Shown here piece by piece: positions 1 through 8,521 of a DNA stretch of 35,892 nt. How positions within the stretch are numbered: position 1 is the stretch's first letter; each line of letters begins with the position of its first letter. The notes under the pieces were generated by a model. That model was not told the origin of the DNA. It saw nothing but the letters and a program-made list of their open reading frames with translations, and made no database searches. The stretch comes from Desulfobacteraceae bacterium (lineage in GTDB: Bacteria; Desulfobacterota; Desulfobacteria; Desulfobacterales; Desulfosarcinaceae): positions 1-35,892 of the forward strand of contig JAAERL010000060.1 of NCBI GenBank assembly GCA_024230435.1, in the 5' to 3' direction. The position numbers and the translations under genes were made by a program.

Positions 1-139
1 ACCATCTTGTATGTCTTTTTTCCCGTCTTCTGCGTTATGCCAAAGCCCGAATACGTTAAGTATGCAAACTTTGGCACGCCTTGAATACGAAAAAAAATCC
101 TGCTCAATCTGGTATATTCTTTTCCGCCAATCGCCTTAA
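1..139. repeat. Palindromic repeat A, copy 1 (truncated by window start)
   Basis: The right part of a long imperfect palindrome whose complete copies lie at 20050-20213 and 27616-27795. It ends in the terminal motif AATCGCCTTAA at 129-139. The core (CGTCTT, GCGTTATGCCAAAG, AATACGTTAAGTATGCAAACTT, GCCTTGAATACG) matches the copy at the window's other end in the same orientation, with small differences. This is the short variant, without the central TGATCA insert. A MITE or a large hairpin repeat is the likely nature; no coding capacity is seen. Confidence 0.8.
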
Positions 140-396
140 TTCTTCATTCCGATAGCTGGTGTTATAACCAGGACCCTTTTTTTGAAATGCACTCTTAAAA
201 AAAAACCGCGATCGCTAATTTTATAATTTTGCCATTTTTTCAACATGTTATCGTCCTTTGTTACAAGCCTCGAAGCCTCATAAACCCATACCGGTCGTAA
301 GTTTATTATTTTGAAAGTTTGTGTTTTTAATTGCCGGTTTAATATCAGTGAATTTAAGTCGTAATATATTGAGTTGTTGCAAAATTCACGAATCAC
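136..396 (-). CDS. Uncharacterised 86-residue open frame
   Basis: A GTG-initiated open frame on the minus strand, AT-rich, with no family I recognise, no signal peptide and no clear membrane segment. The middle contains a short Arg-Pro-Val-Trp-Val-Tyr-Glu-Ala stretch that looks protein-like, but the ribosome binding site is poor (CAGG about 10 bases upstream). Its TAA stop is formed by the terminal TTAA of the adjoining repeat A copy, so if real its 3' end may have been set by repeat insertion. It could equally be a chance open frame. Confidence 0.2.
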   Translation of the reverse strand: MIREFCNNSIYYDLNSLILNRQLKTQTFKIINLRPVWVYEASRLVTKDDNMLKKWQNYKISDRGFFLRVHFKKRVLVITPAIGMKN

Positions 397-844
397 TAAA
401 TGCGACCTGAAAAGTTTAACCGTATTGTAAGGTTAACCGGAAGTCTAAAACTGGTGAGGGCAAAGCTTGATTGCAAAACTAAAATTACATAAAGATCGTA
501 CTACTATTGTGAAGGCACAAATTGGCAGCACACGCATAACTTAACTAATATGGTGCACTACCAAACAAATTTTTGTCAACATTTTTTAGACAAATGTAAT
601 GGTCAACAAAAAACGGGCACAAAATTAAGCCACTTTTTTTTGCTAAAGTTTTGTTAAAAAGGGCCGATGAGTTTTATGCCCGCATTGCAGTTGATGTTCA
701 ACACATTGGCACATCTTACCGAAATATTACAATCTGATCTTTTCTCAAATTCTAAAAGACATATCAAAAATGAGGCATTTTGCTCCATCTTGGCCGAGGA
801 TCATTTTACCGCTGTGAATCAAAAAATAAGCAAGGAGGCAAAAA
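397..844. other. Gene-poor intergenic region
   Basis: AT-rich sequence with homopolymer T and A runs and no convincing gene. An open frame at 667-855 overlaps the start of the next gene but has no recognisable family or good ribosome binding site. The promoter of the small secreted protein at 845 presumably lies here, but I cannot assign -35 and -10 boxes with confidence. Confidence 0.4.
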
Positions 845-1189
845 ATGAAACATAAATCTTTAATCGTATTTGCAGTTGCTGTATTATTCATTACCACTGG
901 GGTCGGCAGCGCAATTGCCGGAGGATCATCTGCTACTAGCGGCGATGGTTTTCACTGCTATTTGTTTTTTGACTTAGGCGATGGGGAATTTGCCCAAGTC
1001 ATGGTCAATGACAGTGAGCCCGGCAAAGTTGAAGAAGAAGTATTAAAGGCGATAGATAAGTACGAGCAGGAAGAGGCGGGTTTATTGGATATGTCTATTG
1101 GCAATATTGACTTTGGCCTTCCCGATAACAGACTTGTGTGTGCTGCTGCTGTTAACTCCTGTCCAACACTTGTCCGTACAAGCCAATAG
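845..1189 (+). CDS. Small secreted protein with signal peptide (unknown function)
   Basis: A 114-residue protein preceded by a strong ribosome binding site (AAGGAGG at 832-838, 6 bases before the ATG), which fixes the start. Residues 1-25 form a classic Sec signal peptide: Lys-rich start, hydrophobic core and an Ala-Ile-Ala-Gly cleavage region. The mature part is short, acidic and contains three Cys (in FHCYLF, LVCAAA and NSCPT), so an exported, possibly disulfide-bonded protein is likely. I recognise no family. It stands alone, with about 450 bases of gene-free sequence upstream and 590 downstream. Confidence 0.7.
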   Translation: MKHKSLIVFAVAVLFITTGVGSAIAGGSSATSGDGFHCYLFFDLGDGEFAQVMVNDSEPGKVEEEVLKAIDKYEQEEAGLLDMSIGNIDFGLPDNRLVCAAAVNSCPTLVRTSQ

Positions 1190-1781
1190 TATTTGACTCG
1201 CTCACCATGATATGAACACCCGTGGAATTGCCGTTTAAGCTGAACAAACACTTTATTAAGAGTTATATACAGCAGGCTCAATAAAAATATCGGCATTTAA
1301 AGTGATATCCTGGCGCCTGGCACGGCTGCGCGCTCAAAAACATCACATATAAAAATAGCCCCGCAGGATTGACTTTGCCGGAGCTATGTGAGGTTTTGAG
1401 CGGTTTAAAGCAATACCTGTCTCAAAAAAAACAGCACTGGACTGTTACTAACGATGCCCAACCGCATTTAGATGCGTCAAGGGCCGATCCCTAATCCTTT
1501 GCCTATCATAAACAATTAACGAAGTCTACGTGTCAGGCGTAATCCCTAAAACGTCCTTATCAGCAAAATTGACTAATCATAAATAGTTATGTATTTAAAA
1601 GCAGCGCATCACTAAATAGAAAAAAAGTTTAGTAAGTATCGGGGCGGGACAAAATGCCGGAATTGAATATAGCGCTTGCTATTTATGGAGATAAAATGTT
1701 TGGGCCCCTCGAAGCCGGTCATTGACGATTATAACGATCGGTAACGGCATTAGTTACATTAGTACTGAATAGGCGTAAAAA
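1190..1781. other. Intergenic region without assignable gene
   Basis: About 590 bases with no gene I can support. A frame on the plus strand stays open to a TAA at 1492-1494 and reads protein-like for roughly 60 codons (containing LPELCEVLSGLKQYL), but it has no start codon or ribosome binding site. It may be the tail of a decayed gene. No terminator with a clear T-run was found. Confidence 0.3.
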
Positions 1782-2186
1782 ATGCATGCTTCAATAAATA
1801 AAATTAATATTCTTATAGTGGATGATGAATTTGTCTTTCGTGAATTGAACAAGAAACAAATTAATTCTTATCTGAAGGATAACGTGAATTTTGAAATTTT
1901 TGTTGCTGAAGGACTTGAAAAAGCATTGGAAATAGCAAAAAAAGTGACCATTGATGTCGTTTTTACGGATATGCAAATGGATAATAAACGTGATTGCGGA
2001 TTGGCGTTAACTCGCAAAATAAAATCAATAAATATGAATACACATGTATTTATCACATCGAATGCTATTTTGAACTATCTTCAAGACAGGTCCGATGCTG
2101 CCGGTTTATCGGGCATCTTTCAATTACCGCTAAATGAAGCAGATTTAAAAATCGCATTTGGTCATTATATGCATGGACACAAATGA
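1782..2186 (+). CDS. Stand-alone response regulator receiver domain
   Basis: A 134-residue single-domain receiver (CheY-like). The acidic pair is Asp14-Asp15 after the ILIV strand, and the predicted phosphoacceptor is Asp63 in VVFTDMQ. Thr92-Ser93 in the FITSN strand supply the conserved hydroxyl. The usual Lys of the K-P motif is replaced: the strand reads GIFQLPL with Gln at 114, which suggests altered phosphorylation switching. There is no output domain, so it would act through protein partners. Acceptor-region spacing resembles the receiver at the C-terminus of the hybrid kinase at 5626-7818 (both have an Asp-Cys insertion after the acceptor strand), so the two may be related. There is no adjacent kinase gene. 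Confidence 0.85.
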   Translation: MHASINKINILIVDDEFVFRELNKKQINSYLKDNVNFEIFVAEGLEKALEIAKKVTIDVVFTDMQMDNKRDCGLALTRKIKSINMNTHVFITSNAILNYLQDRSDAAGLSGIFQLPLNEADLKIAFGHYMHGHK

Positions 2187-2344
2187 TAACCTGAAAAAGG
2201 CGACGATTCACGTTACTGGTTCTACAATGTTGAATTTCTTCATAAAATTTCTGGCTGACTTCCTGCTTTAATGAACTCGCCTTCATAATTACGAGCCCTT
2301 TTGATCATCGTGGACGCACAGAAAAACTACCACTGCGCAAATAA

Positions 2345-2770
2345 TGATGTTCAGATGCACCCCATTGCATGCCTTGAATTACCGTGTTGAAAACTTTTTT
2401 CCATCCATGGTTATAAAAATCGTGAACTATAAAGAAAATCCAACTATCAGCCGGGCAATCGATTACCCCTTATTCTTATTGAATGCCTCAATATCCCTGA
2501 CAGCCTTAAACAACCGGCGCCGCCGATCCAGCACTACACTGCAGTCACCGCTTTAAAAAAAAATAATAAAACATATGCGGCATGAAGAAAAAACGCATGG
2601 CCAATGGATCTCCACTTAAAATTATCGCCAGAAAACATCGTATTCATTTTCATGACATGGTGCACAATATCGTAGTTTAATCCAGAATCAAAAATGTTAT
2701 TCAAAACAACCACAAAAGAATAAAGTGCTATACTCCAAACCAACCCGGTTATAAAAAATCTGAAAAACAC
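2345..2770 (-). pseudogene. Decayed DUF2165 family small membrane protein
   Basis: Minus-strand remnant of a DUF2165 integral membrane protein. The first 78 codons from a GTG at 2770 read as the family's N-terminal half: a first hydrophobic helix, then the NNIFD, VHHVMKMNTMF, FKWRSI and HAAYVLL segments. The frame then meets a TAG, after which homologous sequence continues (CWIGGAG). A frameshift leads into RLFKAVRDIEAFNK and VGFSL segments, interrupted by further stops. Intact members are about 160 residues, so the whole gene appears to be present but broken by at least two stops and one or more frameshifts. Homology to DUF2165 is from memory of the family pattern. Confidence 0.65.
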
Positions 2771-3238
2771 AAGCGGACCTTTCGTAAAACCCGAAGAATC
2801 ATATTATTATCGCCTTTAAAGTAAACAGCTAATGGGTAAGGATAAAACCGCGGCAACAGCAATAGTCATTGCTATATTTTGACGCTGGCTATGTAAACCG
2901 GAAGAAATTTAAAAGACAAATAATCCCTTGCAAAGGCAAAAAAGCCCATGAAATTAGGTGATGCCTTGCATATACACTATACGCATCGGTTACTTTTTTT
3001 TGTGACCTGATTTTCCGAAAAGCAATATTTTAACATTATCAGGATCTCGTCAGAAAAAATAAAAAAGGATATTTTTTAAGAAAAGACTTGATATTTTAGT
3101 TTCTTAAGTCTAAGTAGCTGTACAAAAAGTCAAGCTCCTACTGCGTTGAACTCTTAATCGCCGCTTACACAATCGATTCCATTAGAAAAGTCTTTCAGGA
3201 CAACGGCTTGCAAACAGTTGGTGAGACTTTTGATACAT
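2771..3238. other. Intergenic region without assignable gene
   Basis: About 470 bases between the DUF2165 remnant and the first iscB-derived element. Stop-rich in all frames; no ribosome binding site plus start pair, no tRNA and no clear repeat was seen. Confidence 0.35.
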
Positions 3239-3449
3239 GTCAACTACCCCGGCCTAAAGGGCGGGGCGAAGCTTGTAAGAGTAAGTTTTTTGCGTTAACC
3301 AAGGCACGGACAACCGTGACGTAGCTACGTTACAGCATAAACCAGGAACCTTGGGCCTGCTTTGTTGGCTCCAGGCCTGTGGCTGCTTGCGCTAAAGTCG
3401 CCAGGGTTGACTTGGACCCGTGAAACCGGAAAAATTGAAGGTAACTTCA
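3239..3449 (+). ncRNA. HEARO / omegaRNA-like RNA, copy 1
   Basis: The region matches the 5' part of the iscB element at 4632-4892: the left hairpin, an ACCGTGACG stem segment, a GGCTGCTTGCGCTAAAG segment, and the conserved GACTTG-ACCCG-GAAA-CGG block followed by a GAAAAATTGAAGG-ACTTC block just before the relic iscB start. This pattern is that of HEARO RNAs, shown to be the guide-carrying omegaRNAs of IscB nucleases. The ORF that would follow is deleted. Expression cannot be judged from sequence. Confidence 0.65.
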
Positions 3450-3562
3450 ATGCAGCAAGTATTGCCGATTGTTACATCACGCCGATGTCTGCAACTATCA
3501 ACAAAAAAAGGAGGCGGTGTTTGCTCTCCGGAATAAATGCCGGAGTCTGTTCACCAAATTTT
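3239..3562 (+). mobile_element. iscB-derived element 1 (omegaRNA-only, iscB deleted)
   Basis: It starts with GTCAAC and a left hairpin (CCCCGGCC-TAAA-GGGCGGGG) typical of IscB-type IS200/IS605-like elements, and continues through an omegaRNA-like region to the relic iscB start at 3450. After about 10 bases of iscB the sequence jumps at GTATT to the 3' end of iscB, then to the right-end hairpin (CTCCGG-AATAAATG-CCGGAG) and ends near 3562. The same layout and junction occur in element 3 (22221-22555). It lies 25 bases upstream of the next gene's ATG and probably provides that gene's 5' context. It carries no transposase, so movement would need one supplied in trans. Confidence 0.75.
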
Positions 3563-3586
3563 AGACTACGATACAGAGATTTTTAT

Positions 3587-4564
3587 ATGAATTCCTTATT
3601 AAAGGCAAACCGGAAAAAGCGGTATTATCTTTTCAAGTCAACAGCGGGCGGCGTTTTACCGGTAATTTTCATAACAGCGCTGACGGCATTACTGATCTTC
3701 TGGAGCCTTGTGAAAGTAAGTTCTTCGAAAACTATCGATATCCGGGTCAAACTTTATAACCTTTGCGAATCGCCCTACACGCAACTGTCAATGGATTTTG
3801 ATCTATATAAAAAATATGAAATCACCTTTACGACAAAAGACCCGAATTTTACAATGTTGAAAAATGCGCGTTACACAGGAATACCTTTGCCTAAATTGCT
3901 GTCCGGGTCCGCATGCATTACCCCGGATAATTTGAATTTCATTATACTGGCAAATGATCAATATGTTCTGTTTGACGCGTTGGACAAATCGGGCGGCATT
4001 TTTTCGTATGAACTCAATTCAAAACCCATTCCCTTAAAATATGGCGGTCCCCTGAAAGTCGTGTATCGGAACTTTCCGAGCCAGGAAGCCGCGATTTGGC
4101 ACGCTAGCAGCATTGTTCTGGGAACCCTTGAAAAACCAGCCCTGCGTCTTATAACAGAAAAAGGCAAAACAATCTTTTATGATATTGACCGCTTAAAAAC
4201 CATAAAAAACAAGCTGAGAAGAATCCCTTTCATATTACCGCGGGGCTACAGAATAAAAAAAAGCATGACGAAAAGCATTAATGTACGATATCTTCCTTTT
4301 TCACAGCTTCTTCAAGCGGACAACATAAACAATACATATTTCACCATGGATACGTATACAGGGCATTCATTTGAGATCAACAAGCAAACGCACTTGAAGC
4401 AACTGTATCTTGTTTTCCAGTTTAATGAAAAAAATATACCAATTCAACGGGGAGGCCCATTCATTCTGGCGTTTAAACATAAATTCAGCGATTTGTTTGC
4501 AGATATGCAACCATACTATTTCATCCACACCATTCGGATGCAAAAAGGGCCGAACCGGCCATAG
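3587..4564 (+). CDS. Membrane-anchored sulfite-oxidase-fold (molybdopterin-binding-like) protein
   Basis: 325 residues from the ATG at 3587; the frame is open further upstream, but that part is iscB-element sequence and is excluded. An N-terminal hydrophobic segment (about residues 20-40) should act as signal anchor. The body resembles the oxidoreductase molybdopterin-binding (SUOX) fold: YTGIPLPKLL at about 100, a FIILANDQYVLFDALDK-like segment, KPIPLKYGGPL, and SSIVLGTLEKPALRL. Weaker similar elements recur in the C-terminal half (YTGHSFEI, IPIQRGGPFIL), so a second degenerate domain is possible. The Cys ligand of true sulfite oxidases is not apparent, so it may be a sensory or binding domain rather than an enzyme. 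It lies between two iscB-derived elements, 1.06 kb upstream of a hybrid kinase on the same strand, which may be a partner. Confidence 0.6.
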   Translation: MNSLLKANRKKRYYLFKSTAGGVLPVIFITALTALLIFWSLVKVSSSKTIDIRVKLYNLCESPYTQLSMDFDLYKKYEITFTTKDPNFTMLKNARYTGIPLPKLLSGSACITPDNLNFIILANDQYVLFDALDKSGGIFSYELNSKPIPLKYGGPLKVVYRNFPSQEAAIWHASSIVLGTLEKPALRLITEKGKTIFYDIDRLKTIKNKLRRIPFILPRGYRIKKSMTKSINVRYLPFSQLLQADNINNTYFTMDTYTGHSFEINKQTHLKQLYLVFQFNEKNIPIQRGGPFILAFKHKFSDLFADMQPYYFIHTIRMQKGPNRP

Positions 4565-4631
4565 ATTTTTTTTGAGAATTACAGCATTGGCGTTAATCTT
4601 TTTGAAACTTAACATAGCTACAGCAAGTGCA

Positions 4632-4892
4632 GTCAACTGCCCCGCCCCTAAAGGGCGGAACTTGTATGAACACAGCTTTTTACGCTGGCTAAGGCACTGG
4701 CGCCACGGGCAACCGTGACGGTACAGCAAAAACGGGGGCTTTGAACTGCTTTATCAGCTCCAGGCTCTGAGACAAGCAGTCAAAAAGGGTAAAGTAAAGG
4801 GGTTAAGCCGCCGGCTGCTTGCGCTAAAGCAGCTAACATTGCCGGGGTGGACTTGAACCCGGGAAGCGGAAAAATTGAAGGTGACTTCATCA
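4632..4892 (+). ncRNA. HEARO / omegaRNA, copy 2 (with iscB remnant)
   Basis: The longest of the three omegaRNA-like regions, directly abutting the iscB start at 4893 as expected for HEARO RNAs. It shows the left hairpin, the GCAACCGTGACGG segment, a GGCTGCTTGCGCTAAAGCAGC stem segment and the conserved GGTGGACTTGAACCCGG block, then a TTGAAGGTGACTTCATC stretch that leads into iscB. In IscB systems the guide is encoded by genomic sequence just 5' of the element, here the bases ending at 4631. Whether it is still transcribed is unknown. Confidence 0.7.
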
Positions 4893-5411
4893 ATGCAACG
4901 AGTATTCGGTATAGGCAAAAACAAAAAAGCACTAATGCCATGTAATCGTGCAAGGGCAAAAAGACTGCTTGATAGCAACCATGCAGCAGTATTCAAAAAG
5001 TATCCGTTTTCACGTATTTTCAAAGACTGGGAGGCAAAACCGGCTCAATTAGCCGGACTGCGCATTGATCAGGATTCAAAGACAACAGCAATTTCACTTG
5101 CCGTTAGTGGAATAAAGACAAATCGAGACGTTTTTGCATTAAATCTGAATCATCGGGCAAACCTAATTCAAAAAGCTTTAACAGACAGACGAAGTATGCA
5201 CAAAGGATGGTGTAACCGCAAAACCCATTACCGCAAATCACGCTTTTTAAACCGGACGCGACCTGAAACCTGGCTACCTCCATCGCTTCGTATTACCAGT
5301 AAGTATTGTGGGTTATTGCGCCATGTGCCAGCGGGTACAACTATTTACAGGAAGCAGACGACGGGCAGGCTCCGGCATGCATGCCGGAGCCTGCCCGCTG
5401 AATATTTGATC
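4632..5411 (+). mobile_element. iscB element 2 (omegaRNA plus truncated iscB)
   Basis: It begins with the same GTCAAC plus C-rich/G-rich left hairpin (CCCCGCCCCTAAAGGGCGG) as elements 1 and 3, carries the full omegaRNA-like region, then an iscB reading frame with a large internal deletion. It ends in a right-end hairpin (CTCCGGCATGCATGCCGGAG, about 5371-5390) followed by GAATATTTGAT, identical to the end of element 3. No tnpA transposase gene is present. It is inserted 67 bases after the sulfite-oxidase-fold gene and 214 bases before the hybrid kinase gene. Confidence 0.8.
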
Positions 5412-5510
5412 AGGGCTCACAATATCCTTAGAAGCGGTTTCAAGGCGTACTTGAGAACCGGATCAATTTTACAACATCTTATCAACCAGTGCAAAACCTG
5501 GGATTTTTAA
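4893..5510 (+). pseudogene. iscB: Truncated IscB (RuvC-I and bridge helix only)
   Basis: Starting at the ATG at 4893 the frame shows IscB hallmarks: the PLMP domain (KNKKALMPCNRARAKRLL, then AVFKKYPF), RuvC-I with LRIDQDSKTT (family form IDPGSKTT, catalytic Asp retained), ALNLNHRANLIQ, and the Arg-rich bridge helix through RNRKTHYRKSRF-like and RPETWLPPSLR sequences (about residues 110-135). The frame then jumps to the C-terminal tail (SKYCGLL to LPAEYLI), so RuvC-II, HNH and RuvC-III are missing (intact IscB is about 400-450 residues). The homology ends near 5411; the rest to the stop is read-through into flanking DNA. Not expected to cleave; it could at most still bind RNA. Confidence 0.8.
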
Positions 5511-5625
5511 CTGCCTTGATGTCAAAGGTCCGTGGCTGACGGCCACAGCTTTACTGTTGGCTCCTTACCGCTGAACGCCTCAGGCTTTTACAACATTAAG
5601 GTATATTTTCGCAAATCCCAAAGAG

Positions 5626-7818
5626 ATGGATGAATTGTATTTTTCAAGCATAAAAGTCAAACTGACCCTAATCTTCTGTCTTATTTACACTATTTCCTTT
5701 TTCATTATTTTTCAATTCACCTCAAGCCGAATCAAAGAGACGCTTGAAAAAAACATCCTGGAAAAAAATTTACAAAAAACCATTGAGTTGAGCGGCAAAA
5801 TGGCCGACGCGCTCAAATGGGGTAATTGGGCTACTATCGAAGTAACCTTGAAAAGCCGTTTTAAACAGAATCCTGATTGGCTTTTTGTTCTGGTCAGAGA
5901 TAAGAATGGTGAACTTGCCGTATCCACAGACGATACCTTGATCGAGGACGCCGGCTCACATTATCTGCCAGAGTTCAACATGGCTTCTTCAAAGACCATG
6001 ACTCTGTCTTCTGATCCATGGAAAAGCATTCAACTGTCCATTCACTATCAGTTGACGACCATTGCCGGAGATATCATACACAACAATGATATTATCAGCT
6101 CGAAAGGTGAAACAATTTTCGATGCTTACATTCAGATTACCCGGAATAAGGAAATTCTGGGATCGGTCAGAGCCGGATTTTCCCGCCGTGCACTGACTAA
6201 AGACATCAGGCAATTGAAATTATTCCTGATTACAATAGAAATTGCTGCGCTTTTGCTTTCGTTTTTTTTAATGATTGCGGTCTTTAGCAACATGCTCAAG
6301 GACCTGACAGAGCTGGCCCGGGAACTTTCAAAAATCTCACATGCCGACAATCCCAATGAGTTGCTATCCCAATTACAGGCCATTAGCATTGATAAAATTA
6401 ATGTCAAAACACATGAATTAAAGGAATTAAAAAAGGCCTCGCTGCGATTCCAGCAACAGTTGGTGTTGAATATCGAGCAGGCTGAAAAATATTCACACAT
6501 GGAACGGCATGCCCGCACAATGGAGGACATTGCAAAGACAACCCAAATGCTTGCCCATGATATCCGAAAGCCGCTATCAATGATTTTAATGATTATGCAA
6601 ACACTTCAGGACTGCACCGAGCCGCGGGAGATACAAGCGATATCCAAAAAATTCCTTCCGGAAATGCAATCTGCGATTACCGCGGCCAACGACATGATTG
6701 ACGACATCATGGAAATCGATCGTGCACAGCGGCCAAAAATAAAACCTATAGATCCGTTGGTTGTCATAAAAAAGTCTCTCAGGGAAATCTCTCGAATCTA
6801 TCCCACGGCGCAAATTGATATTGAATATGCATTAAACCACCGGCATATGATCAATGCTGATGAATTAAAACTGCAAAGGGTGTTTTCCAATATTTTTTCC
6901 AACGCCGCCCAGGCCATGAACAAAACGGGCGCTTTGCGAATATCGGCTCATGAAGATACGCACAAGCAGATGACAACCTTTTGTATTGAAAATAACGGCG
7001 CCTACCTGCCAAAGGATGAACTGTCGAAAGTGTTTGATGCATTTTACACAAAACACAAAGAAAATGGCACCGGCCTTGGGCTGGCCATTTCAAAAAGAAT
7101 CATCATGGCTCATGGCGGCGAGATTTGGTGCGAATCATTCCGACCTGAAATGGTCGTAAAATTTTGCTTTACAATTCCCATTGCCGCGCAAAATCCAGCA
7201 AATGCTTACTCTGTTGGCTTGCCCTTGCACTTGAATGAATTGTCTGATGAATACGAACTCAAATCGAAAAGCCGCATTACAGCACAAGGCATAACAGTTT
7301 CCGATCCCAAGCAATTATCCTCGGAAAAAACGATTCATAAATACTATAAGCAAAACGGAAAAAAACTCAAACTTTGTATTCTCGACGATGAACTGATTTA
7401 CCAAATATACCTGGTGGAATTAATAAAAAAGTCACAGCTGCTCAATTGCTCTATAGATATCAGTTTAGCCAAAAACCATGAAGAAGTTTCAACGCTTTTT
7501 GCCCAAAACACACCTGATTTATTGATTTGTGATATCGATTTAGGCCCAGATTGCCTCGATGGTTTTCAAATTGTCAGCAAACTTCGAAAAAGCGGATACA
7601 AACAAGCCGTTTGCATGCATTCAAACCTCAGTCTCCTGCAAGACTGCGAAGCATCGATTAGGGCCGGCGCTCAGGCAATATTACCCAAGCCAATGCCCCT
7701 GGAACATCTCATCACGTTTATCTTTGACTCGTTACCGGCGATAACAAGTCAGCCGATAGCAGGCGCTAAACAACCACCATGCCCCTGGCCCGGACCTAAT
7801 CGGCTTCGCTCACAATAA
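5626..7818 (+). CDS. Hybrid sensor histidine kinase with C-terminal receiver
   Basis: 730 residues. A transmembrane helix at about 10-31 and another at about 197-220 enclose a periplasmic sensor of about 165 residues. A linker and coiled coil lead to HisKA with the phosphorylated His311 (MLAHDIRKPL), then HATPase_c with the N box at Asn426 (NIFSNAAQAM) and the G2 box GTGLGL at 481-486. The G1 box is degenerate (IENNGAYLP in place of DxGxG). The C-terminal receiver has Asp587-Asp588, acceptor Asp636 (LLICDID) and Lys688 (PKP). The start ATG overlaps AAGAG, a modest ribosome binding site. No output gene is adjacent; the receiver may pass phosphate to a distant phosphotransfer protein. The sulfite-oxidase-fold gene upstream may have been its neighbour before element 2 inserted. 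Confidence 0.9.
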   Translation: MDELYFSSIKVKLTLIFCLIYTISFFIIFQFTSSRIKETLEKNILEKNLQKTIELSGKMADALKWGNWATIEVTLKSRFKQNPDWLFVLVRDKNGELAVSTDDTLIEDAGSHYLPEFNMASSKTMTLSSDPWKSIQLSIHYQLTTIAGDIIHNNDIISSKGETIFDAYIQITRNKEILGSVRAGFSRRALTKDIRQLKLFLITIEIAALLLSFFLMIAVFSNMLKDLTELARELSKISHADNPNELLSQLQAISIDKINVKTHELKELKKASLRFQQQLVLNIEQAEKYSHMERHARTMEDIAKTTQMLAHDIRKPLSMILMIMQTLQDCTEPREIQAISKKFLPEMQSAITAANDMIDDIMEIDRAQRPKIKPIDPLVVIKKSLREISRIYPTAQIDIEYALNHRHMINADELKLQRVFSNIFSNAAQAMNKTGALRISAHEDTHKQMTTFCIENNGAYLPKDELSKVFDAFYTKHKENGTGLGLAISKRIIMAHGGEIWCESFRPEMVVKFCFTIPIAAQNPANAYSVGLPLHLNELSDEYELKSKSRITAQGITVSDPKQLSSEKTIHKYYKQNGKKLKLCILDDELIYQIYLVELIKKSQLLNCSIDISLAKNHEEVSTLFAQNTPDLLICDIDLGPDCLDGFQIVSKLRKSGYKQAVCMHSNLSLLQDCEASIRAGAQAILPKPMPLEHLITFIFDSLPAITSQPIAGAKQPPCPWPGPNRLRSQ

Positions 7819-8390
7819 ACGGATTGCCTTCGCGCGTTGCCCGGTCATTGAGAATTTTGCATATTCACATTAATATCAGCCGGTAAATACTATGAAGGAT
7901 CATTTGCACAAAAGCCGAGTCTCAAGCAATGCAGACTTCGAAAATAGGCTCATGTTGAATTCCAAATCACGAAGGGATCTATCCAAATGTACGAGGTGCA
8001 AAAAGAAGACAAGCCAAAAGGATAATTTTAAAAAAATAATAAACTATGAAAAATAAAGCTTGACTTTTAAATGCGCCTCCGAAAAAATTATTCATAATAC
8101 TCAATAATAAAAAATCCAATATAATATTCGAGAAGTTGATTCAACCAACAATTGGACTGATTCAACAATCCAGCCACTAACGAAAATGGAAACGATTATC
8201 GAACATCGTTGGACCGACAGGGATTGCACAAAGCTTTTTCCCAAGAACCAAGTTGAAGAGCTTTTCTTTAAGAACTTATCGACAAGGCGCGTTCGGTAGT
8301 TTTTTTAAGCCTGTTTTCGAAACGCTCAAAAGCAAGCGCAGATTGAAATTATGATAATAAGGGCGTGAAAAATGCGGATGCACCACTTAT

Positions 8391-8493
8391 GCTCGTCCTT
8401 AAATTCGTTTTCGTTATGTTGCGTCAATATGCACAGACAACGAGTATACACCCATTGACGCGCCTTGAAAACGAATCCAAATCCGGCGCAATA
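8391..8493. repeat. Palindromic repeat B, copy 1
   Basis: An imperfect palindrome with arms around TTCGTTTTCG-TTGCGTCAAT and its complement (ATTGACGCGCC-TTGAAAACGAA-TCCAAATCCGGCGCAATA). The same block, including ACAGACAA, GTAT and CACCCATTGACGCGCC, recurs at 28164-28277. It shares GCGCCTTGAA-ACGAA with repeat A, so the two families appear related. Confidence 0.7.
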
Positions 8494-8521
8494 ACGTCTA
8501 TATTGTCATCTTTCAGGACCC

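Noticed and set aside
667-855. 62-codon open frame upstream of the small secreted protein
   Set aside because: It has no good ribosome binding site, no recognisable family and overlaps the start of the well-supported gene at 845.
958-1296. 112-codon minus-strand open frame
   Set aside because: It lies antisense to the secreted protein gene, which has a strong ribosome binding site and a signal peptide; the antisense frame reads as a shadow.
2065-2286. 73-codon minus-strand frame at the end of the receiver gene
   Set aside because: It overlaps the receiver's conserved 3' end and lacks any family signature or ribosome binding site.
3362-3586. Upstream extension of the sulfite-oxidase-fold gene
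   Set aside because: The frame is open, but the sequence is omegaRNA and iscB-element DNA shared with two other loci, so it is not part of the native protein.
4845-4892. A tRNA-like T-arm (ACTTGAACCCG) in the omegaRNA region
   Set aside because: No cloverleaf can be drawn around it, and the motif recurs at the same place in all three omegaRNA copies.
7892-8056. 54-codon Lys-rich frame with one CxxC
   Set aside because: There is no credible ribosome binding site, no partner Cys pair for a zinc ribbon, and composition like the surrounding AT-rich spacer.
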